From Acetobacteraceae bacterium ESL0709 (GTDB lineage: Bacteria > Pseudomonadota > Alphaproteobacteria > Acetobacterales > Acetobacteraceae), in the NCBI GenBank assembly GCA_029433415.1, contig JAQTIA010000003.1, positions 772,501-836,500 on the forward strand: DNA of 64,000 bases. Direction: 5' to 3'. Shown piece after piece: positions 1-9,799 of this stretch. The notes below the pieces were generated by a model. That model did no database searches and was not told the DNA's origin. It saw nothing but the letters and a program-made list of their open reading frames with translations. The position numbers were made by a program, and so were the translations under genes. Positions within the stretch are counted from its first letter, which is position 1. The number at the start of each line of letters is the position of its first letter.

Positions 1-592
1 CAGCAGCGCTCAGAAAAGTAAAGGATTCAAACTCTGGCAAAAACCGGGCGATAACGAAAACAACCATAAGGACGATGACGGTTTCCGATCCCTTACAGGC
101 GGATAATTTTTGCAAGGGTCTTTCGATAACAGCAAGCCAGTGCGTTTTCTTTTCTTCATCAAAGAAAAAGCCCAACCCCACCATCAGAAGGAAAGCGCCG
201 CCAAATCCCATAATGCCCGTATGGGCCTTGCTTAAAATAAGTGCATAACGATCCGGCTGAGACAGAGCCAGCTTCAATGTCTCTACTGGACCTAAATGAG
301 CAGAAACAGCGACAATCAGTAAGGGGAACACAAGTCTCATGCCGAAAACAGCAATGACCATACCCCATGTCAGAAAACGTTTTTGCCAGAGCGCACTCAT
401 TTTCTGCAGCACACTCGCATTGACAACCGCATTATCAAAAGAAAGCGATATTTCAAGCAGTGCCAGAATCAGACATGTCAGAACGCCTGAAAAAGCCAGA
501 GAAACAGAGTGAGTCGATAGATAGCCTGTCAAAAAAGCCAGAATAAGACAGATCAGCGTAAATATTGCAGAGCTGCGAAAATAATCCAGCAT
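1..592 (-). CDS. DUF475 family (TerC-like) integral membrane protein, C-terminal part cut by window edge
   Basis: An open frame starts at the ATG at 592 and runs off the left edge. About 197 residues are visible, so the C terminus is missing. The N terminus carries two hydrophobic segments, followed by an acidic membrane stretch LEISLSFDNAVVNA, then RLVFPLLIVAV, GFGGAFLLMVGLGFFF and a DEEKKTHW loop. This matches my memory of DUF475, a relative of the TerC membrane family whose conserved acidic residues may bind metal. The substrate is not established. It lies downstream of clpB on the same strand but behind a terminator hairpin. The family call is from motif memory and is fairly confident. 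Confidence 0.8.
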   Translation of the reverse strand, partial: MLDYFRSSAIFTLICLILAFLTGYLSTHSVSLAFSGVLTCLILALLEISLSFDNAVVNASVLQKMSALWQKRFLTWGMVIAVFGMRLVFPLLIVAVSAHLGPVETLKLALSQPDRYALILSKAHTGIMGFGGAFLLMVGLGFFFDEEKKTHWLAVIERPLQKLSACKGSETVIVLMVVFVIARFLPEFESFTFLSAA

Positions 593-704
593 GGCCGTGC
601 ACCGTCCCTCATATCTCTCAAGACAACCTGCCCTGTTACAAACCCTTCAAGGCGCCTCTTTTATCAAAAAAAACTACAGAATTTTTCTAGCCCGCCGACA
701 ATAA

Positions 705-733
705 AGGCCTCCCTGTAAAAAACAGAGAGGCCT
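705..733 (-). terminator. Hairpin terminator downstream of clpB
   Basis: The 11-nt arms at 705-715 and 723-733 pair (AGGCCTCCCTG with CAGAGAGGCCT, one mismatch) around a 7-nt A-rich loop. On the minus strand the stem is followed by TTTATTG. It lies about 30 nt past the clpB stop, so it most likely ends clpB transcription. Confidence 0.65.
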
Positions 734-761
734 CGCATCATTAAAAAAAACGACGTCAATC

Positions 762-3341
762 TTAACTGATTTTCAATCCATCCTCATCGGCTGAAACCAT
801 AATGGTCTGACCATCATGGAACTTGCCCTCAAGCAGCTGTCCGGCAAGAGTGTTCTGCAACTCGCGCTGTATGACTCTCTTGAGCGGACGTGCACCATAA
901 ACCGGGTCATAACCGGCATTAGCCAGCCATTCGCGCGCCTTTTCGTCCAACTCAAGCCCCAATTTACGGTCTTCCAGCAGTTGCCGCAGACGATCAAGCT
1001 GAATTTCGACAATCTGGTTCATATCGGCCCGCTGCAAACGCGAGAACAGAATAATTTCATCCAGACGATTGAGAAATTCCGGCCGGAAGTGATTACGCAC
1101 AACCGCCATCACCTGCGCCTGCACCAGATCAGGCGACTCGCCATCCTTCTGATTGGCCAGCACATCCGAACCCAGATTACTGGTCAGCACAATGATCGTA
1201 TTGCGGAAATCAACAACTCGCCCCTGACCATCTGTCAGACGTCCATCATCAAGAACCTGCAACAGGATATTGAAAATATCCTCATGTGCTTTCTCAACCT
1301 CATCAAAAAGAATGACCTGATAAGGCCGGCGACGCACTGCTTCCGTCAGCACACCACCCTCATCGTACCCAACATAACCGGGAGGCGCACCAATCAGACG
1401 TGATACAGCGTGTTTTTCCATAAACTCGCTCATGTCAATACGCAGCATGGCACGGTCATCATCAAACAGGAACTGAGCCAGCGCCTTGGTAAGCTCGGTC
1501 TTGCCAACGCCCGTCGGGCCAAGGAAAAGGAATGAGCCGATCGGACGATTGGGATCCTGTAAGCCAGCACGCGCCCTGCGAACAGCGTTGGAAACAGCCA
1601 CAAGAGCCACCTCCTGACCAATCACGCGCTGACGGAGATTTTCTTCCATATGCAGAAGTTTCGCCCGCTCGCCTTCAAGCATCCGATCCACTGGCACGCC
1701 CGTCCAGCGAGATACGACAGCAGCAATGCCTTGCTCCGTCACGGAATCAGCAAAGAGGCCCTCCTTACCAGCGCGTTCCTCTTCAGACTGAGCCTTGACG
1801 ATGTCCTGCTCCAGTTGTGGAATTTTGCCATAGAGGAGCTCTGAGGCCTTCTGAAGATTCCCCTGACGCTGTGCCACCTCAACCTCGGAGCGAGCATTAT
1901 CAAGTTGCTCCTTAAGCTTCTGGATCGCATTGACACGGTCTTTTTCGGCGTGCCAGGCAACACTCATCGTGTCGGATTTTTCCTGAAGCTCGGCAAGCTC
2001 AGCCTCAAGAGCAGCAAGCCGCTCCCTAGAAGCTGAATCCTCTTCCTTGCGAATAGCTTCACGTTCAATCTTGAGCTGTATGATCCGACGGTCAAGCTCA
2101 TCCAGCTCTTCAGGCTTGCTGTCAATCTGCATACGCAGACGGCTCGCTGCCTCGTCAATCAGATCAATCGCCTTATCAGGCAGGAAACGATCCGTAATAT
2201 AACGATTGGAAAGAGTCGCTGCCGCTACCAAGGCATTATCAGTAATGCGGACGCCATGATGGAGCTCGTATTTTTCCTTGATACCACGCAAAATGGAAAT
2301 AGTATCAGAGACACTTGGCTCACCAACGAAAACCGGTTGAAAACGACGGGCCAGAGCCGCATCTTTTTCAATATATTTGCGATATTCATCCAACGTGGTC
2401 GCGCCAATACAATGCAACACACCACGTGCCAACTCCGGCTTGATAAGATTGGAAGCATCCATCGCGCCATCTGAACGACCAGCACCAACAAGTGTATGCA
2501 TCTCGTCAATAAAGAGAATGATCTCACCTTCAGCGCCTTCAATCTCTTTCAGAATGGCTTTCAGGCGCTCTTCAAACTCACCACGATATTTCGCCCCGGC
2601 TACGAGCGCCCCAAGGTCAAGCGAGAGGAGCTTCTTATTGCGCAAGGCCTCAGGCACGTCACCATTAACGATCCTAAGTGCCAACCCTTCAACGATCGCC
2701 GTTTTACCCACGCCCGGCTCACCGATAAGCACAGGGTTATTCTTGCTCCGACGGGCCAGAACCTGAATGGCGCGCCTGATTTCCTCATCACGACCAATGA
2801 CGGGATCAAGCTTCCCCGCCTGTGCTATGGCCGTTACATCACGTGCATACTTCTTGAGAGCATCGAACGTGCTTTCAGCCGATGCCGAATCAACCTTACG
2901 CCCCTTGCGCAAGGCCGTTATGGCCTGCTCAAGCGCCTGAGGCGTTGCTTTCCCGGTGCGGAGCGCATTTCCTGCCGGCGTCTGGCTCTGGCTAATTGCC
3001 ACCAGCAGCCGATCCTGCGCAACAAAACTGTCACCTGCGGCACTGGCAGTCTGCTCAGCCTGATCCAGCACCCTGACAAGATCGGGCGTTGTCTGGGGCT
3101 GACCAGCCCCACCACCTTGCACTTTGGGGAGTTTCGCCAGCGCCTCATCATTGGCTTGCTGGACCAGCTTGGGATCTCCCCCTGCCGCGCGAATCAAGCC
3201 AGCAGCAGCACCCTGATCATCATCAAGAAGAGCCTTGAGCAAGTGCTCAGGTGTTAATTGCTGATGATAATCGCGCAACGCAATGGTCTGCGCAGCCTGC
3301 AAAAAACCCTGACAACGTTCCGTAAATTTCTGAATATCCAT
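762..3341 (-). CDS. clpB: ATP-dependent disaggregase ClpB (Hsp104 family)
   Basis: Cytoplasmic hexameric AAA+ chaperone that, with DnaK/DnaJ/GrpE, threads and rescues aggregated proteins after heat stress. The 859 residues match the family length of about 860. Domains in order: Clp N-domain (about 1-145), AAA1 with Walker A GEPGVGKT near 205, the coiled-coil M-domain (about 410-520, rich in E, R and L), and AAA2 with GPTGVGKT near 605 and the GYVGYDEGG pore loop. The start is well supported: AAGGAGG lies 6 nt before the ATG. The leader 3342-3420 is GC-rich with CCCC/GGGG tracts that could hold a heat-shock sigma promoter, but I could not fix one. Confidence 0.98.
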   Translation of the reverse strand: MDIQKFTERCQGFLQAAQTIALRDYHQQLTPEHLLKALLDDDQGAAAGLIRAAGGDPKLVQQANDEALAKLPKVQGGGAGQPQTTPDLVRVLDQAEQTASAAGDSFVAQDRLLVAISQSQTPAGNALRTGKATPQALEQAITALRKGRKVDSASAESTFDALKKYARDVTAIAQAGKLDPVIGRDEEIRRAIQVLARRSKNNPVLIGEPGVGKTAIVEGLALRIVNGDVPEALRNKKLLSLDLGALVAGAKYRGEFEERLKAILKEIEGAEGEIILFIDEMHTLVGAGRSDGAMDASNLIKPELARGVLHCIGATTLDEYRKYIEKDAALARRFQPVFVGEPSVSDTISILRGIKEKYELHHGVRITDNALVAAATLSNRYITDRFLPDKAIDLIDEAASRLRMQIDSKPEELDELDRRIIQLKIEREAIRKEEDSASRERLAALEAELAELQEKSDTMSVAWHAEKDRVNAIQKLKEQLDNARSEVEVAQRQGNLQKASELLYGKIPQLEQDIVKAQSEEERAGKEGLFADSVTEQGIAAVVSRWTGVPVDRMLEGERAKLLHMEENLRQRVIGQEVALVAVSNAVRRARAGLQDPNRPIGSFLFLGPTGVGKTELTKALAQFLFDDDRAMLRIDMSEFMEKHAVSRLIGAPPGYVGYDEGGVLTEAVRRRPYQVILFDEVEKAHEDIFNILLQVLDDGRLTDGQGRVVDFRNTIIVLTSNLGSDVLANQKDGESPDLVQAQVMAVVRNHFRPEFLNRLDEIILFSRLQRADMNQIVEIQLDRLRQLLEDRKLGLELDEKAREWLANAGYDPVYGARPLKRVIQRELQNTLAGQLLEGKFHDGQTIMVSADEDGLKIS

Positions 3342-3593
3342 AAAATCCTCCTTAAAGTCCCATTATGGCAACTTGGGGCGTGTCAACTGTCCCCAAAGGC
3401 AACAGTCGTCTATGTTCATTTGGGATGTATTTTTTTTCAGTCAAGGGGAACATCTGAAATAATCTCAACCCGATAATAAAAAAAGCCATCCATTATGACC
3501 ATCAAAAAAGCACTATCTCCTTAAAGACAGATTATTTTTATTTCATAATTTCTGAACTGTTTACTTTCGAAACACCACAAACAAAAATTGGAA

Positions 3594-4178
3594 TCAGCTT
3601 TCACCGCGTTCGTTGGAAAGAAAAGCAGGAGACATTCCCAGAGACGCGAGCGCCTTTTCCCAAACCATGGACGCTTCCGTTTCAAAAACCAGTTTTTTCG
3701 TCGCTGGTGCCAAAAGCCAATAATGATTGCGCAGAAGCTCTTCTTCAAGCTGCCCCGGTGCCCAACCCGCATGACCAATCACGATGAACGCATGGTCCGG
3801 CCCTGTACCCGCGGCAAAATCATGCAGCATATCCAGACTGGCCGTCAGACGCGCCGGTCCGGGAATTTTTTCTACCTCATCCTCATCAGGCAGTGGAGTA
3901 TGCAAAATAAAAGCCCGCTTCATCTCGACAGGACCGCCCAGTCCGAGAAAAAGCTGTGGTAAGGCGGAAAATTTTTTGACTTCATTCTTGTCAAAAAGAT
4001 CTTCCAGTTTCATCTGAGATAAGCGTCTGTTAATAATAACGCCTGATGCACCGTCACGTTTCGAATAGGCCGAAATATAAACCACTGACTGCGCGAAAAA
4101 CGACTCCACCAATTGCGGGGACGCAATCAGAAGAAATCCAGTAAGATCGGAGAAAGAAGGCGTCAATATCTTCGTCAT
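3594..4178 (-). CDS. YqgE/AlgH family protein (UPF0301)
   Basis: 194 residues, the usual length of the YqgE/AlgH family. Recognisable segments are the N-terminal LTGFLLIASPQL, the VINRRL strand, the LGGPV motif and the late H-A-G-W-A-P-G-Q-LE signature (near residue 150), which is the most conserved part of the family. The biochemical role is unknown; AlgH was named from an alginate regulation phenotype in Pseudomonas. It is transcribed divergently from the SDR gene at 4260, with about 80 nt between the two starts, and stands as a single gene 250 nt from clpB. Confidence 0.93.
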   Translation of the reverse strand: MTKILTPSFSDLTGFLLIASPQLVESFFAQSVVYISAYSKRDGASGVIINRRLSQMKLEDLFDKNEVKKFSALPQLFLGLGGPVEMKRAFILHTPLPDEDEVEKIPGPARLTASLDMLHDFAAGTGPDHAFIVIGHAGWAPGQLEEELLRNHYWLLAPATKKLVFETEASMVWEKALASLGMSPAFLSNERGES

Positions 4179-4259
4179 TTCTCTGATGATGACAGATTTG
4201 GTGGTCAGAAGACAAGAACTATGAAGGATTAAATCAGCTTTATGGAAAATGAACCTCTA

Positions 4260-5012
4260 ATGACGGTTTTTGTGACCGGAGCCACATCCGGATTCGGCAA
4301 GGCCATTGCCGAAAGGCTCGTCCATGAAGGGCATCGCGTCATTGCTGCTGGCCGGCGCAAGGAGCGTCTTGACGCACTGCACCATCATCTGGGCGAGCAT
4401 TGCCTACCCTTTCCGCTTGACATGCGCGACAAGGGTGCCCTGAGGGCCCTCCCTTCTTCCCTCCCCGAGAGCTGGCGCAATATTGACGTTCTCATCAATA
4501 ATGCTGGACTGGCTCTTGGCATGACTCCTGCACAGGATGCCAATGTCGATGAATGGGAAACCATGATCTCGACTAATATTTCCGGTATGGTGGAAATCAC
4601 CCGGGCATTGCTGCCTTCCATGGTCAGTCGTAATAAAGGCTATATCATTTCCCTGGGCAGCACAGCTGGTACATACCCTTATAAAGGAGGGAATATTTAT
4701 GGCGCCACAAAAGCCTTCGTCAAACAATTCATGCAGAATTTGCGTACAGACCTTCTGGGCACCCCCATTCGGGTCACGAATATTGAGCCTGGACTTTGCG
4801 GCGGCAGCGAATTCAGTCAAATCCGGCTGAAAAACGCACAACAGGCCGAAGCAGTCTATCAGGGGACAGAACCCCTTCTACCTGAAGATATCGCCGAGAC
4901 TGTTTCGTGGCTTCTGAGCCTGCCACCCCGCATGAACGTCAACCGAATAGAAATAATGCCCGTCTGTCAGGCATCCGGGGGACTGGCCGTGCATCGTGGG
5001 CCTCTCGAATAG
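4260..5012 (+). CDS. SDR family oxidoreductase, YdfG-like (NADP-dependent 3-hydroxy acid dehydrogenase)
   Basis: Classical short-chain dehydrogenase of about 250 residues. The N terminus has the nucleotide-binding TGATSGFG motif, followed by AAGRRKERL, typical of NADP-preferring members. NNAGLALG lies near residue 80 and the catalytic YGATK near 145-149, with the Ser about 14 residues upstream. The C-terminal PEDIAETVSWLLSLP and RIEIMPV segments resemble E. coli YdfG, which oxidises 3-hydroxy acids such as L-allo-threonine and reduces malonic semialdehyde. The start at 4260 matches homologues; an in-frame ATG at 4242 would add six residues. It converges with the helicase gene, leaving only 23 nt. 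Confidence 0.9.
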   Translation: MTVFVTGATSGFGKAIAERLVHEGHRVIAAGRRKERLDALHHHLGEHCLPFPLDMRDKGALRALPSSLPESWRNIDVLINNAGLALGMTPAQDANVDEWETMISTNISGMVEITRALLPSMVSRNKGYIISLGSTAGTYPYKGGNIYGATKAFVKQFMQNLRTDLLGTPIRVTNIEPGLCGGSEFSQIRLKNAQQAEAVYQGTEPLLPEDIAETVSWLLSLPPRMNVNRIEIMPVCQASGGLAVHRGPLE

Positions 5013-5035
5013 GAAAGGCCCCAAAAACATTAACC

Positions 5036-6868
5036 TTACGAACGGCGGCGGCTGGATCTTTCCCCTGAACGGCTACCGCCAGCGTTGCGTTTTCGTGGAG
5101 CGCCGCTTCTTTCACTTTCTTTTTCGCCAGTTTTGGCGCCTTTGCCGAAACGACCTTCTGAACGAGGGGCACGCTCCCTGCGCGGCGCATCGCCACGGGA
5201 GGGTCTGCGAGACGACCTTCCGCCAGTTCTTTCCCCCTCGGCAGGCGGCGCTGAAGCCGGTTCTATAGAGACCTCGTCATGCTCAGCTCCTGCACGACAG
5301 GAATTAAAGCGCTCGACCTTATCCTCTGAAATCTGGAAAAAGGACTGGTCTTGCTGGATGCGGATGCTACCAATGTCACGTTTCTGCACGCCACCCAGAC
5401 GGCAGATCAGCGGCACAAGCCATTTCGGATCAGCCTTGTCCTTTCTCCCGACACTGAGACGGAACCACGCTCCGTTACTTTCGTAAGAACGAGGCTCACT
5501 TCTGGCACGCTCGCCTTTTTCGCTCCGCTCCCCTCTCTCACGACGTGAGGGAGGCTCAATGGAAACGGGTCTTATATCCTCAACCTTTGGTAATTTGGCT
5601 GTATAGAAAGAAACAAGAGCCGTGGCCAGTCGCTGGGCGTCGTAGCGTTCGACAAGACTGCTTACCAGCGAATTGGAAGAGACTTCGCCTTCGGCAAGAA
5701 CGGGATCTTCAAGGAGGCGTTCGGCATCCTGCCGGGCAATAACCTCAGCCGTCGGCACGGATTCCCATTCCGCCTTGATCTTGGCCAAACCCAACAGACG
5801 CTCTGCACGGCGGCGCTGGTTATAAGGCACCATCAGAACGCTTGTCCCTTTACGCCCTGCACGCCCCGTACGACCGGAACGATGCAATAATGTCTCAGAC
5901 GATGAGGGAATACTTGCATGAATCACCAACCCGAGAGCAGGAACATCAATTCCGCGAGCAGCCACGTCCGTTGCGACACAAACACGGGCAATCCCGGAAC
6001 GCAGGCTTTCAATAGCACGGGAACGTTCATTCTGTCCCATTTCGCCAGAAATGGCGACCGACGCAAACCCTCTTTCCAGCAACTCTGCCTGAACCTGTCC
6101 AACAAGGGCACGTGTATTACAGAACACCATAGCCGTCGGACTGTCATAATAACGCAGCACATTAACCAGAGAGCGTTCCATCTCATGGGGGGCTGTTATG
6201 ACACAACGATAGGTAATATCGGAGTGCTGCTTCTGCCCTGCGCCCATATCAATACGCTTGGCATTTTTCTGATAACGCTTGGCCAGAGAGGCAATCTCTC
6301 GCGCAATCGTCGCAGAAAACAGCAAAGTGCGTCTATCCTGCGGCGACGCATCAAGAATCTGCTCCAGCTCCTCGCGGAAGCCCATATCCAGCATTTCATC
6401 AGCTTCATCAAGCACCACAACACGCAGGCCAGAAAGATCAAGCTTGCCACGCGATAGATGGTCGCAGAGACGACCCGGCGTACCAACAACAATATGCACA
6501 CCGCGCTCTAGAGCGCGTGCCTCACGACGGGCGTCAGTACCGCCAATGCAACTCGCAATCTTCGCACCCGTTTCGGCATAAAGCCAGGTCAGTTCGGACT
6601 GAACCTGAAGGGCAAGCTCGCGTGTCGGTGTAATGATAAGAATAGAAGGCGCTGAAACGGGCGCCAGCCTTTCACCCCCCTCAAGCAGGCTCGGCGCAAA
6701 AGCCATACCGAACGCCACTGTCTTTCCAGACCCTGTCTGTGCCGAAACCAGAAGGTCCTGATCTTCGTGCCCCGGTTCAAGCACAGCCTCCTGAACGGGG
6801 GTAGGCTGTTCATAGCCACGTGCTTGCAGGGCGCGAGTCAGGGCAGGATAAGTATCGGGAAAGGGCAT
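5036..6868 (-). CDS. DEAD-box ATP-dependent RNA helicase with DbpA-type RNA-binding domain (DeaD/CsdA-like)
   Basis: About 610 residues. All helicase motifs are present: Q-motif region (YEQPTPVQ), AQTGSGKT, PTRELA, GTPGRL, DEAD, SAT, ARGID and HRSGRTGRAGR. Residues about 465-525 fit the DbpA RNA-binding fold (WFRLSVGRKDKADP, then a GSIRI strand). The last 80 residues are an Arg/Gly/Ser/Glu-rich basic tail. This architecture is typical of DeaD/CsdA, involved in ribosome assembly and mRNA unwinding at low temperature. I chose the ATG at 6868, where the family begins; a TTG at 6889 would add seven residues and neither has a good Shine-Dalgarno. Confidence 0.94.
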   Translation of the reverse strand: MPFPDTYPALTRALQARGYEQPTPVQEAVLEPGHEDQDLLVSAQTGSGKTVAFGMAFAPSLLEGGERLAPVSAPSILIITPTRELALQVQSELTWLYAETGAKIASCIGGTDARREARALERGVHIVVGTPGRLCDHLSRGKLDLSGLRVVVLDEADEMLDMGFREELEQILDASPQDRRTLLFSATIAREIASLAKRYQKNAKRIDMGAGQKQHSDITYRCVITAPHEMERSLVNVLRYYDSPTAMVFCNTRALVGQVQAELLERGFASVAISGEMGQNERSRAIESLRSGIARVCVATDVAARGIDVPALGLVIHASIPSSSETLLHRSGRTGRAGRKGTSVLMVPYNQRRRAERLLGLAKIKAEWESVPTAEVIARQDAERLLEDPVLAEGEVSSNSLVSSLVERYDAQRLATALVSFYTAKLPKVEDIRPVSIEPPSRRERGERSEKGERARSEPRSYESNGAWFRLSVGRKDKADPKWLVPLICRLGGVQKRDIGSIRIQQDQSFFQISEDKVERFNSCRAGAEHDEVSIEPASAPPAEGERTGGRSSRRPSRGDAPRRERAPRSEGRFGKGAKTGEKESERSGAPRKRNAGGSRSGERSSRRRS

Positions 6869-7002
6869 TGTCAGCAAATACTCGGTCAATCAGGGAAGCC
6901 TGCTAGAGAAAACAGGCGCAAGAAGAGCGTCCATAACGGCTTATCGAGAAAAAAGCCAGATAATACTTGAAAAAGCATCCCAACTTTTTCATCTTTCTCG
7001 CA

Positions 7003-7638
7003 TCATGTCTTATGAGGTGCACGTCCGATAACGGCATGAACGCTGTCTTTCCAGGCCGTCAGATCTTCTGGTGGCACGACGTCCCCCGTATCAAGATCAA
7101 CGAAACCGGCACTATGCATAAGGCTGCTGACCAGGCGAACGCGGTCAGCGGGTTCAAGGGCCTGCCAGAGTGCCACAGCCTTGGCAGAAACAAACTGGTC
7201 GGAGAAACTGACAATCAGAGGCGCTCCAGGCTTGAGCACACGAAGCGTTTCTTCCAGTATTTTCTGCGGCTGTGTCAGATAGGCTAGACCATCGCAGAGA
7301 ACGGCACCATCGAAATAGTCCTCCTCAAAAGGCAGGTGCGTTTCCCTGTTGAGATTCTGCACGACCGACCGTGTCAGCTCTCCATTTTCATCCAGCGCCT
7401 TCTGATTGACATCCAGTCCCACAAACTCCTGAAATGTGGCGTCCTCGGGCATGTGACTGTCCATTCCCGCCATAAGGTCAAGCGTGCGCCCTCCTACAGG
7501 CAGGGTCGTACGATAAAGGGCTGTCACGGCTGTTCGCGCTCCCTGATCCATCAGAGAGGTGGAACCCTGCCGATGAAAGAAAACGTCATCTGCCATATCG
7601 CTGGCCTGTAAAAAGGCTTTTTCATGAAGTCCTTGCAC
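7003..7638 (-). CDS. Class I SAM-dependent methyltransferase, substrate unknown
   Basis: 211 residues. A Rossmann-like SAM fold is visible: motif I region TLDLMAGMDSHMP near residue 55, an acidic VGLDVN after it, and the later FDGAVLCDGLAYLTQP and LRVLKPGAPLIVSFSD strands, which are typical of methyltransferase family 11. The glycine-rich loop is unusual (MAGMDSH rather than GxGxG). Translation starts at a GTG at 7638, preceded by AGAGG seven nt upstream. It is divergent from dapF. No neighbour indicates the substrate. Confidence 0.8.
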   Translation of the reverse strand: MQGLHEKAFLQASDMADDVFFHRQGSTSLMDQGARTAVTALYRTTLPVGGRTLDLMAGMDSHMPEDATFQEFVGLDVNQKALDENGELTRSVVQNLNRETHLPFEEDYFDGAVLCDGLAYLTQPQKILEETLRVLKPGAPLIVSFSDQFVSAKAVALWQALEPADRVRLVSSLMHSAGFVDLDTGDVVPPEDLTAWKDSVHAVIGRAPHKT

Positions 7639-7652
7639 GGATTAACCTCTTT

Positions 7653-7679
7653 TTAAAATTTTTATTCAGGAAATTTTAA
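7653..7679. repeat. AT-rich inverted repeat between the methyltransferase and dapF
   Basis: TTAAAATTT at 7653-7661 and AAATTTTAA at 7671-7679 form a perfect 9-bp inverted repeat with a 9-nt spacer, extendable by two G-T pairs and one T-A pair. It lies between two divergent genes, 14 nt from the methyltransferase start, so it may be an operator. No protein can be assigned to it. Confidence 0.35.
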
Positions 7680-7760
7680 GGACAAAACTACGTTCTTGCG
7701 CTGTAAAGTTACGTATGAACAACAAGACATCAAGCATTTTATCCTTTATAAGAAATATCC

Positions 7761-8534
7761 ATGAATCTGAGCTTTACGAAAATGCACGGGCTGGGCAATG
7801 ATTTTGTTGTCCTTGATAACCGCGATAACACACTATCCCTGACAAAAGACCTGATTCGTGCCCTTTGCGACCGGCATACAGGCATTGGATGCGATCAGCT
7901 CGTCCTCCTCTCTCCGCCAACACGGGTCGGAGCCGACGTAAGGGCGCAGTTTTTCAATCCCGATGGTTCAGAAGCGGGAGCTTGTGGCAATGCCTCGCGC
8001 TGCATCGCCAGACTGATCGGAAATAGTCCTGTCCTGCAAACACAAAATGGCCTCCTTCCCAGCTTTCAGGAAGGCTCTCTCTACCGCGTCATAATGGGCG
8101 TCCCCAAACTGGACTGGCAGGAAATTCCCCTCGCCCGCGCCTGCGATACGGCGCATATGCCTCTTTATGACGGGGCTGCCTGCTCCATGGGTAATCCCCA
8201 TCTCACGCTTTTCCGCTCCATTGAGGACGCCTCCACTCTGGGACCGGAGCTTGAACGCGATCCCCTTTTCCCCGAACGGGCCAATATCGGCTTTGCAGAA
8301 ATTCTCTCCCCTGACCATATGCGCCTGCGTGTCTGGGAGCGTGGAGCGGGGTTGACGCTCGCCTGTGGTTCTGGGGCCTGTGCCACCGTTGTCAATGCCG
8401 TCCGGCGCGGTCTGGTGAAAAGAGAATGCACGGTCACGATGGAAAAGGGCGATCTCACGATTTTCTGGGAAGAAAACGGTCCTGTCCATATGACAGGCCC
8501 TGCCGCATTAAGCTTCACTGGCCAGATTCCATGA
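7761..8534 (+). CDS. dapF: Diaminopimelate epimerase
   Basis: 257 residues. Converts LL- to meso-diaminopimelate for lysine and peptidoglycan synthesis, without a cofactor. The N-terminal FTKMHGLGNDFVV is the family hallmark. The catalytic cysteine pair is visible in GACGNASRC (near residue 75) and LACGSGACAT (near residue 204). The ATG at 7761 is the first in frame and matches the family start. It heads the plus-strand group dapF-mtaB-ftsY, and its stop overlaps the mtaB start by 4 nt. Confidence 0.97.
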   Translation: MNLSFTKMHGLGNDFVVLDNRDNTLSLTKDLIRALCDRHTGIGCDQLVLLSPPTRVGADVRAQFFNPDGSEAGACGNASRCIARLIGNSPVLQTQNGLLPSFQEGSLYRVIMGVPKLDWQEIPLARACDTAHMPLYDGAACSMGNPHLTLFRSIEDASTLGPELERDPLFPERANIGFAEILSPDHMRLRVWERGAGLTLACGSGACATVVNAVRRGLVKRECTVTMEKGDLTIFWEENGPVHMTGPAALSFTGQIP

Positions 8535-9760
8535 GCGTTTCCATCGTCACATTTGGCTGTCGTCTTAATGCCCATGAGAGCGACGCCATGCTGCATTACG
8601 CCAGAGAAGGGAACGACCAGGACACGGGGAGCAAGCAGAAAACCATTATCGTCAACACCTGCACTGTTACGGCTGAGGCAGAACGGCAGGCAAGACAGGC
8701 CATCCGCAAGGCCCACCGGGAGAATCCCGGAGCCAGAATCATTGTGACAGGATGCGCCTCCGAACGGGAACCGGAAAAATGGGCCGCTCTGGATGGCGTG
8801 GATCATCTCGTACCCAATGGGGAAAAGCTTTCCCCAGCCAGCTGGGGCGTCAGCCCGAAAGCCAATCTTCCCCCGCCACCATCGCGCCATACTCGCGCGC
8901 TCTTGCAAGTGCAACAGGGATGTGACCACCGCTGCACATTTTGCGTCATACCTTATGGCCGGGGCGCCTCAAAATCCCTGCCTCTTTTTGACATTATCTC
9001 CCGTGCCCGCACCCTTACTGAAGCCGGACATGAAGAAATCGTCCTGACAGGCGTGGACATCGCCTCCTGGCAGGAAGGATCGTATGGTCTTGGGTCTCTT
9101 TGCAAAGCATTGCTGAAGCATGTGCCAGCCATCAAAAGGCTGAGGCTTTCATCATTGGATCCCGTCCTGCTGGACGCCAGAAACGGTGACAGGGACTTCT
9201 GGGACCTGCTGACTGATGAACAACGCCTCATGCCGCATCTTCATTTATCTCTTCAGGCGGGTTCTGATCTTATTCTGAAAAGAATGAAACGCCGTCACCT
9301 GACCAAAGACGTCAGCCAGTCTCTCGAAGCCATCCGTAAATTGCGCCCTGATATCGGAATCGGGGCTGATCTGATTGCCGGCTTCCCGACCGAAACAGAC
9401 GAACTCTTTGAGGAAACTTATCATTTTATTGAGGAAAATGCCCTGCCTTTCCTTCATGTGTTCCCTTACAGCGAACGTCCCGGCACACCTGCTGCACGCA
9501 TGCCCTCTCTTCCCAAAATCGTAAGACAGGAACGCGCTGCACGGTTGCGAAACCTTGGCGAGAGAATTCATGCAGCTTTCCTCTCCCGCTTTATCGGACA
9601 GGAAAAAGACGTCCTTCTGGAAACACAAACCAGCGGTCATACGCCGGAATTTGCGGTCGTTACCCTCGTGAACTCTCCTCCCATCACGACAGGAAAAACG
9701 TACCGAATGCGTCTGCTTGGCATTGAAGATCGCAAAATTAATGCGGAAATTGCTGCCTGA
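8531..9760 (+). CDS. mtaB: tRNA t6A37 methylthiotransferase MtaB
   Basis: Radical SAM enzyme that adds a methylthio group to t6A37 of ANN-decoding tRNAs. In the 409 residues the N-terminal UPF0004 domain starts with VTFGCRLN and has further cysteines (NTCTVT, GCASE), which bind one Fe-S cluster. The radical SAM motif CDHRCTFC lies near residue 131. A TRAM-like C-terminal region follows. The start is set by the ATGA overlap with the dapF stop; the frame is open further upstream, but that part lies inside dapF. The dapF-mtaB-ftsY order is common in alphaproteobacteria. Confidence 0.96.
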   Translation: MSVSIVTFGCRLNAHESDAMLHYAREGNDQDTGSKQKTIIVNTCTVTAEAERQARQAIRKAHRENPGARIIVTGCASEREPEKWAALDGVDHLVPNGEKLSPASWGVSPKANLPPPPSRHTRALLQVQQGCDHRCTFCVIPYGRGASKSLPLFDIISRARTLTEAGHEEIVLTGVDIASWQEGSYGLGSLCKALLKHVPAIKRLRLSSLDPVLLDARNGDRDFWDLLTDEQRLMPHLHLSLQAGSDLILKRMKRRHLTKDVSQSLEAIRKLRPDIGIGADLIAGFPTETDELFEETYHFIEENALPFLHVFPYSERPGTPAARMPSLPKIVRQERAARLRNLGERIHAAFLSRFIGQEKDVLLETQTSGHTPEFAVVTLVNSPPITTGKTYRMRLLGIEDRKINAEIAA

Positions 9761-9799
9761 GGCTTGACGCAAGACGCTTCTTCGTCACATTCCAGCTTT

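Noticed and set aside
3342-3430. Heat-shock sigma factor promoter before clpB
   Set aside because: CCCC and TTG elements are present but spacing gives several weak options; none is convincing.
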